Assembly: GCA_003439945.1 (NCBI GenBank)
Contig: QVRM01002092.1
Span: forward strand, 1 to 64,000
From: Dermanyssus gallinae
Taxonomy: Eukaryota > Arthropoda > Arachnida > Mesostigmata > Dermanyssidae
DNA length: 64,000 bases
Reading direction: 5' to 3'
Of the stretch, positions 58,697 through 64,000 are shown in pieces. The translations under genes were made by a program, and so were the position numbers. Position 1 is the stretch's first letter; each line of letters starts with the position of its first letter. Below the pieces are notes generated by a model. It was given only the letters and a program-made list of their open reading frames with translations. It searched no databases and had not been told where the DNA came from.

Positions 58697-60120
58697 ACAC
58701 TACTGCATATCTTGCCTCATCTTATCCAACACTTAAATCTCTTAACTTATCTGGCATGCTAGCACCTATTCAGTGCGGTCAAGCGGCGGATCGCCTTCAA
58801 AGTAGTCGCGCAATTAACATTTTGTACATTATTAGACTCGGGACGTGGGCGGGAGAAACAGACGGAGGCCACACACAAAAATGTCGCGTTACAGTTTTCA
58901 TTTGGTGGGACTTTTCGTTTTTTTGTTTTCGCCTTTTTCGCTGCTTGCTGTTCGTTTCTGTCTCAGTCTGCTTTTCGTGGTGAAAATAGTGACGGCTCCG
59001 TGAGAATGCGTCAAGTTGTATTTTCTAAGGTTACTTTGGGACGTCACGAGGTTTTGGAAGATGTCGATCGGATTTGCCCTCTTAGTATTACAAACGCACA
59101 TTCTACGTATATATATATATATATCGACTAAGGTAAATATACGGTTACAACAGCCTTAGTATAGGTGTCAATGTATACCAGAAGTTACGCATTTCAATAG
59201 AACGGAGTAGTTCGTTTGTTTAAAGTGGCATAAAAAGCACGCAAATAATGCAGAAACACCGAAAACGTTTACAATATTGTAAAACAATAAACATTATTAT
59301 TTTTACAATATTGTAAAAAAATAATAAGCAGTGTATTTTATATTATATACTAAATATTGTGAAAAAGCATCTATAAATGCACAAACCCTGTTTAGTTATT
59401 GCCGTATTTTATGATAGCTCGCTTATAAACGCTCATCGCCTTTTAACCTTCAATCATTAGGCGCATATTTCTCTAAGTTGCTAGTTAGGCGATGACTAGT
59501 TAAACCAGGAATGCGAGTCTTCAGCCTCTGTTGTGCCGCTCAATTATAGATTCATTCATTTCTACAAATCGCTGTGTGTACTTAGTTCAACAGCAGATAT
59601 TGCGTGATTTGTCGAAAAAAAACAGACGCGACAGTGATAAACGTTATGGCGTTCCGCTGAGAAGTAGGTATTTGCCCCATTAAACAGCTAGCCGCATTAG
59701 TTAAATATCTGCTCTGCTGTAATTATAGGCGAACTGCTTGTTCCTTACACAGGAGGAACGATCTATAATGCTTTATGTACGTGGCGAGTGTGTGTGTGTG
59801 TGCGTTGTGTTCTCCCAGTGCTTATCGTGAGTAAGCAACTTCGGACAACAGAGGAGTTGGCTTGCGTAACTCATAGACGGACCCAAAGATTACACACACA
59901 CATATATATATATATATAAATATATATATATATATTTACATTTATATATACACATATAATCCGGTATAGGATGCCCGCCGTATTATTGGTGGGAGTCTGT
60001 AGAGTTTGCGGGGTGCTCGCAAGTGAGTCAACTAACTGTCCGGCCAGTAGACGTGTGTTAAAGTGGCCGGTCCGTATGTCGAATGTGTGAGACAAACACG
60101 AGTTTTCTAAGCTAGATTTA
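58697..60120. other. AT-rich sequence without recognised gene
   Basis: It includes a short TA tract at 59107-59124, duplicated palindromes at 59268-59325, and a compound TA/CA tract at 59894-59952. A 141-codon plus frame (58558-58983) begins in the CT/TA repeats and is not convincing. Confidence 0.35.
59268..59325. repeat. Duplicated palindrome ttacaatattgtaa
   Basis: The 14-bp perfect palindrome ttacaatattgtaa occurs twice within 55 bp, in settings gtttacaatattgtaaaac and tttttacaatattgtaaaaa. The intervening sequence contains aataaacattattatt, giving further pairing with aataataag downstream. Confidence 0.85.
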
Positions 60121-60216
60121 TGGTTAGACCCTCACAGAGGTTCCTCGCTACCTCGATCCTTCTCCGTGGTGCGGTGCAGTCGATGCTTGAGCCACAGCGC
60201 GGTGTATCGGGGCTCT

Positions 60217-60275
60217 ATCGGGCCGAGAACAGCATCGGGCCGAGACCAGCATCGGGCCGAGAACAGCATCGGTAG
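60217..60275. repeat. 20-bp tandem repeat, three copies
   Basis: atcgggccgagaacagc and close variants repeat three times head to tail. Confidence 0.9.
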
Positions 60276-61205
60276 ACTCTCCTGCTGTCAGAGAGAAAAA
60301 TATAGAGCAAGAGTGAGAAAGAGAGATGGAGAAAAACAGAGAGAGAGAAAGAGAGAGAGAGAGATAGCGGCAAAGGCAAACTGCGATAGTGTGTGGATAC
60401 GTATCAGCGGCGGGACCATTTAGGAAAGCTATTTCGTCCTACCCCCCCCCCCCCCCCCCGCCGATTCGACCCAATCCAACGTACCTACCCACGTACCTCC
60501 TAGTCAGATGGTCGAGATGGCGTTGGCCATTGGCGTCGACTACGGGCGAAGCTACAGCAACCGCTACTACTACTACTACTACTAAGACCACCAAATAATG
60601 TAACAATGACGCTTTTACGTTCGCAAGCGATTCGCAACGGAAAGCCAGCCGGCCAACCAACGAAAAAAACAGAAAAGCTACCAGCACAGATGCCAGTGCG
60701 CAGGGCAAAAGACGCCAATGCTGCTAGAGAAATCGCAATCGGTATCATTATTTCGAAAAGCAGGCAGACATACGGGCCTGACGGACGAACGAACGGATCC
60801 CTGCTGGCCTGCCTGTCTGGCAGACTTCATCGCTACTTCGCGAGGCGGCGGCACCGAGTGAGGGAGTACCCTCAAGGGCAAGCGAAGGTACGAGGCCAGC
60901 CGGAACCATTAGAGGTTCTTCTTCTTCTAGATGTAGAGCGCGGCCCCTTCATTGGGAAGTGTTGTTCACTTCACCCCAGCGGCGGCGGGCGCAAACAGAA
61001 GTGTGGCAATGTTGTCGGGTAAACGGGTAACGAACGTTTGACGGGCTGGCTAACGTCGGCAACCAATACCATCGGTATGTCGGTATGAGACTGGTCGCCG
61101 ATACGAAGTCGATGATAGAGTAGCAGCAACTCGAGAGTGCCTGTGCGAGAGGGCGGTGTCGACGACAACTGTATATGACGACGACGACGATGACGACCAC
61201 CGAAA
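60276..61205. other. GC-richer island without recognised gene
   Basis: GA-rich at 60330-60365, a C run at about 60443-60460 and TAC trinucleotides at about 60562-60585. The 138-codon plus frame at 60606-61022 and its antisense counterparts are all open and unassigned. Confidence 0.3.
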
Positions 61206-61345
61206 GTAACAACACCCGCACGGGGTGAGGGTTCTATTTTCTTCGGATCTATTACAGGTATGATCGGATCGGGACAGGATGATACAATCACCGGCTGTCG
61301 CTGCTGTGGCTGTATAGTGTCGACAGTGTGTATAAATGTTCATCT
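61206..61345 (-). CDS. Possible short coding exon (weak)
   Basis: Within the minus frame 60971-61291 and its upstream extension, the stretch IQPQQRQPVIVSSCPDPIIP then VIDPKKIEPSPRAGVVTF is free of simple repeats and protein-like. A cag that could act as acceptor precedes PQQRQ. The frame then runs into CGT repeats (poly-Arg) and loses plausibility. No family was recognised. Confidence 0.2.
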
Positions 61346-61349
61346 AGAC

Positions 61350-63145
61350 GAAGTGAAATGGGAAAAATAAGGAACACCACGTGTGTACTTTATGCTGAAA
61401 CATTGCTACATGAAGTACAAATCGAAGCGTAGGTTAGTTTAGTTTTGAGAAAAATAAGGAGCAAAGTAAATGGGCACGTCGACCATAAGCCTGTCGGTAA
61501 TGCGGTGAGTGCCTAGCAAAAACCTTTCAAATCTTAGACTCGATCGAAGACTCTACACTCTCGCAACTGTCTATTCAGGGCCTGTTGGTACAATCGTATA
61601 CGAGGAACACGATCGCAATGGTGGCTGCTGCTGGATTAGCTGTTGACCTCGTTGCCTCACCACATTCTATAAAGGGAGAATTGAGCAGAGAGCGCATATA
61701 GCGTATTGTGCAGTTCGGACCCAATACGGCCCGAGTGTAGTTAGCACAAATATATCTAACGGGAATGATGTGACGAATAAGCCCAAATAGCTAGCAAGTG
61801 CTGGAAAACATTAGTGCGGCTTTATTAAGAGACATCGCGTAGAATGGAACTTTCGTCGCATGTACCGTCGCATGTATGTGTATAAACCAATCAAGCTTCA
61901 AATAGGTTAATAAATGCTTTGTCAACCAAGCGTCTAGTCATCGTGTGTGGCAATTTTCTCTGTCTTCTGGCACGTCGCGTAGAAGGCTCATGTTATACGA
62001 GATGGGCTTTTAAACTGCATGGCATGACAGCAATGCTGCCAGTAGCGGAAGTTTACCTAAAATTGCCGAAAACAGTCAAACATCAGTCCGCACGTAACGA
62101 GAGGTATCACCCAGCAAGTGCTCTCCTTGCAGAAGGAAACTATCTAATTGAGCAACGGCAGCTTCCGAGCCGCGTCGTAACATAATGTGACAATGCAAAT
62201 AATCTGCATGCCAAGACTATTGGTACAGTCCGGTGAGGAAATAGGTTGAAAAAATCTCCCACGTATCCTCGCTATCGTCTGCTGTTCATAGGCATCATAA
62301 GATCCGAACGGTATGATTTTACGTTTACCAGGTTCGACACTCTAATCTAGCGTTTTCACTTATTTGCTGGTCGGCCTAGTGTGAGAATAGGCCTTATAAA
62401 ACTACTAAACCAATACGACACGAATGTCGAGATATCTATGAAGATACCTACTTGTTCTGAGACCATTAATGGTCATATAGTTTTCTATTGGAGTGTCAAA
62501 ATAAACTGTATTATTTAGCTAGAGTAAAGCCTAATAGCATGCAGCAGTATGCAGTTATATATTAATCGTATATAAATATTTCTAGTTTGCCAATGCGCGC
62601 GTATCCTATGCGCAAAAATATCAGAGTTACCAGTGTTCCTAATCCGTGTTGTAATGAGTAAGAACTCATCACAGGTTCTCGCCGTGTTAGTACAATGATT
62701 GCGATTGACTTCGTAGCATCTGTTGTCTTCTCGTGCTGGTAGGCAAAATCGTGGTGACCAAAATTTCACTCGAGTGCGAAACTTCAAATTCTGATGTATG
62801 TACATGGCACGGCTTCACGGTGTATGACTTAACTGTATGGGTGCGTGTGCCCCAGCCAAACGCTAATTAGAATGTAGTTCCCGATTGGTCCGTTTTGTTG
62901 TAGCTAACTTTTAAATATATCAATTACTATGACTACTACAACTACCTCTCTATATGATGATTTTGTCCCATAAAACATCATAGATTCGTACCTCTTACGG
63001 TTTCGTGTTTCTTTGTTGCACTGAATCAATGGGGAGTTGGCTACTTTGCGCCGAAGTAAGTGCAAACACATAATTCGTATTTGAAAGTTCATGCACCCCA
63101 CGCTGCTGCTTCAGTTGGACTGCCGGACGTTAACACATTGTAATA
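61350..63145. other. AT-rich unique sequence
   Basis: Frames at 61919-62185 (plus) and 62515-62805 (minus) are unassigned. Nothing else was seen. Confidence 0.35.
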
Positions 63146-63950
63146 GTCGTATATATATATATATGTATATGTATAAATAAGGTATTGCGTAGTGGTATCA
63201 CGGTTTTGACGATTAAATTAAGTGACGAACAACAAGGGTGCAGTGCACATTGTCGTCGTCATCGTCGCCAACATGTTATGCTACTATTCACGTCCGTTCG
63301 AAGTGCTTGCGCCGCGCGTCGAACTATTTATTACGCCGTAGTAGCGTTGAAGGGACTAACCGACGCACCGGATAGCATAAATAATATGTCGAATAGAAAA
63401 AAAGAGCCACACAGCTCTATAATTTAGCCCGTTTGTAGTTATTCCTATTATTACTATTACTTCCATTACGATGTTAGGTACTGCGGTAGGTACTCTACTA
63501 TGGCCATGGTCATAGTGATGATGATAATAATGATGATAATGATGGTGATGGTGGTGATGGTGACGGTGATTTCACTTATAGGCAGCACTTATAGGCCGCC
63601 GCCGCCGCCGCCACCGCTGCCACCGGACAAGCTAGTGCGTGTGGGGTAGTCAAACGCTGCCGTAGCTGCCCTTCTATTCGCTGCCCCCGCTCCCGGAACA
63701 GATAGATAACAGGTTACAGCTGATGGCGCTGGTTGCCGCCGTTTTGCCGTGTGCTGGTGACGCTGGCCGCTTAGGGAAGACCAATAAACGGCGGATTCGA
63801 GCTCTTTCAGTAGCAGCAGCAACAACAGCAGCAGCAGTTTCACGGCAGTGCTACAGTTTCATTGTGATACGCACATACGCACTATCCTCCGACGAATCGT
63901 CGTCCTACAAAATATTTGCCAGCAACACTCACTTTTGCATCTCACACATT
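63146..63950. other. Short TA tract followed by GC-richer repeat island
   Basis: TA at 63151-63174, GAT/GGT repeats at 63517-63570, GCC repeats at 63596-63615 and CAG/CAA at 63811-63838. The minus frame 63589-63843 starts with a poly-Leu core from the CAG run and ends in poly-Gly from GCC, so both ends are repeat artefacts. Confidence 0.4.
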
Positions 63951-63956
63951 GTTTGC

Positions 63957-63957
<1 letters not shown>

Positions 63958-64000
<43 letters not shown>
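63958..64000. repeat. (TA)n microsatellite running off the window end
   Basis: TA repeats with one TTA interruption continue to the last base. Confidence 0.95.

Noticed and set aside
63589..63843. Apparent signal peptide at the start of a minus-strand frame
   Set aside because: The poly-Leu core is a CAG repeat and the C-terminus is poly-Gly from GCC repeats, with nothing protein-like that could be recognised between them.

Overview
The window reads as intergenic and/or intronic DNA of a eukaryote, most likely an arthropod. The reasons are the absence of any long open coding frame or prokaryotic gene organisation, about thirty (TA)n microsatellites spaced roughly every 1-2 kb, many (CAA/GTT)n, (CAG)n and GA/CA repeats, tRNA-like SINE heads, and decayed non-LTR retrotransposons and mariner-type DNA transposons. 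A chelicerate such as a mite or tick fits the type of transposons and repeats, but this is inference; no species-specific marker was recognised. No complete protein-coding gene can be called.

Layout. 0-9 kb: AT-rich unique DNA alternates with GC-richer low-complexity islands. It contains two head-to-head inverted copies of a dispersed ~250-470 bp repeat family (2.77-3.39 kb and 7.46-8.39 kb) and a TA-linked VNTR (6.15-6.41 kb). 8.9-12.5 kb: a decayed plus-strand LINE with a gag-like zinc knuckle, an endonuclease SDH motif and reverse transcriptase motifs, carrying a SINE insertion. 14-23 kb: low-complexity GC islands, a 25-bp minisatellite and fragments of the inverted-repeat family. 23.5-25.7 kb: another copy of that family, then a minus-strand LINE relic. 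29-31.2 kb: a tRNA-like element and a plus-strand LINE relic with gag zinc knuckles and a clearly readable RT start. 32-47.9 kb: GC islands rich in trinucleotide repeats separated by TA tracts, a SINE fragment at 35.0 kb and a duplicated ~250-bp repeat (38.67 and 40.11 kb). 47.9-52.8 kb: a DNA-transposon cluster, made of an internally deleted DDE element with terminal inverted repeats, two mariner transposase fragments, and a nearly full-length but broken mariner carrying a SINE. 54.9-55.4 kb: two tRNA-like elements in opposite orientation. 57.46-58.14 kb (minus strand): the best candidate for real coding sequence, a Pro/His/Gln-rich stretch followed by a Pro/Gln/Tyr-rich tail after a one-base frame change at a G run. 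A second weak minus-strand candidate lies at 61.2-61.34 kb.

Nothing here forms a gene system. The organising themes are transposon decay, nested insertions that give a relative chronology, and simple-sequence expansion. The most useful follow-ups are the inverted-repeat (foldback-like) family, the SINE family present in three contexts, and the candidate coding exon at 57.5-58.1 kb.
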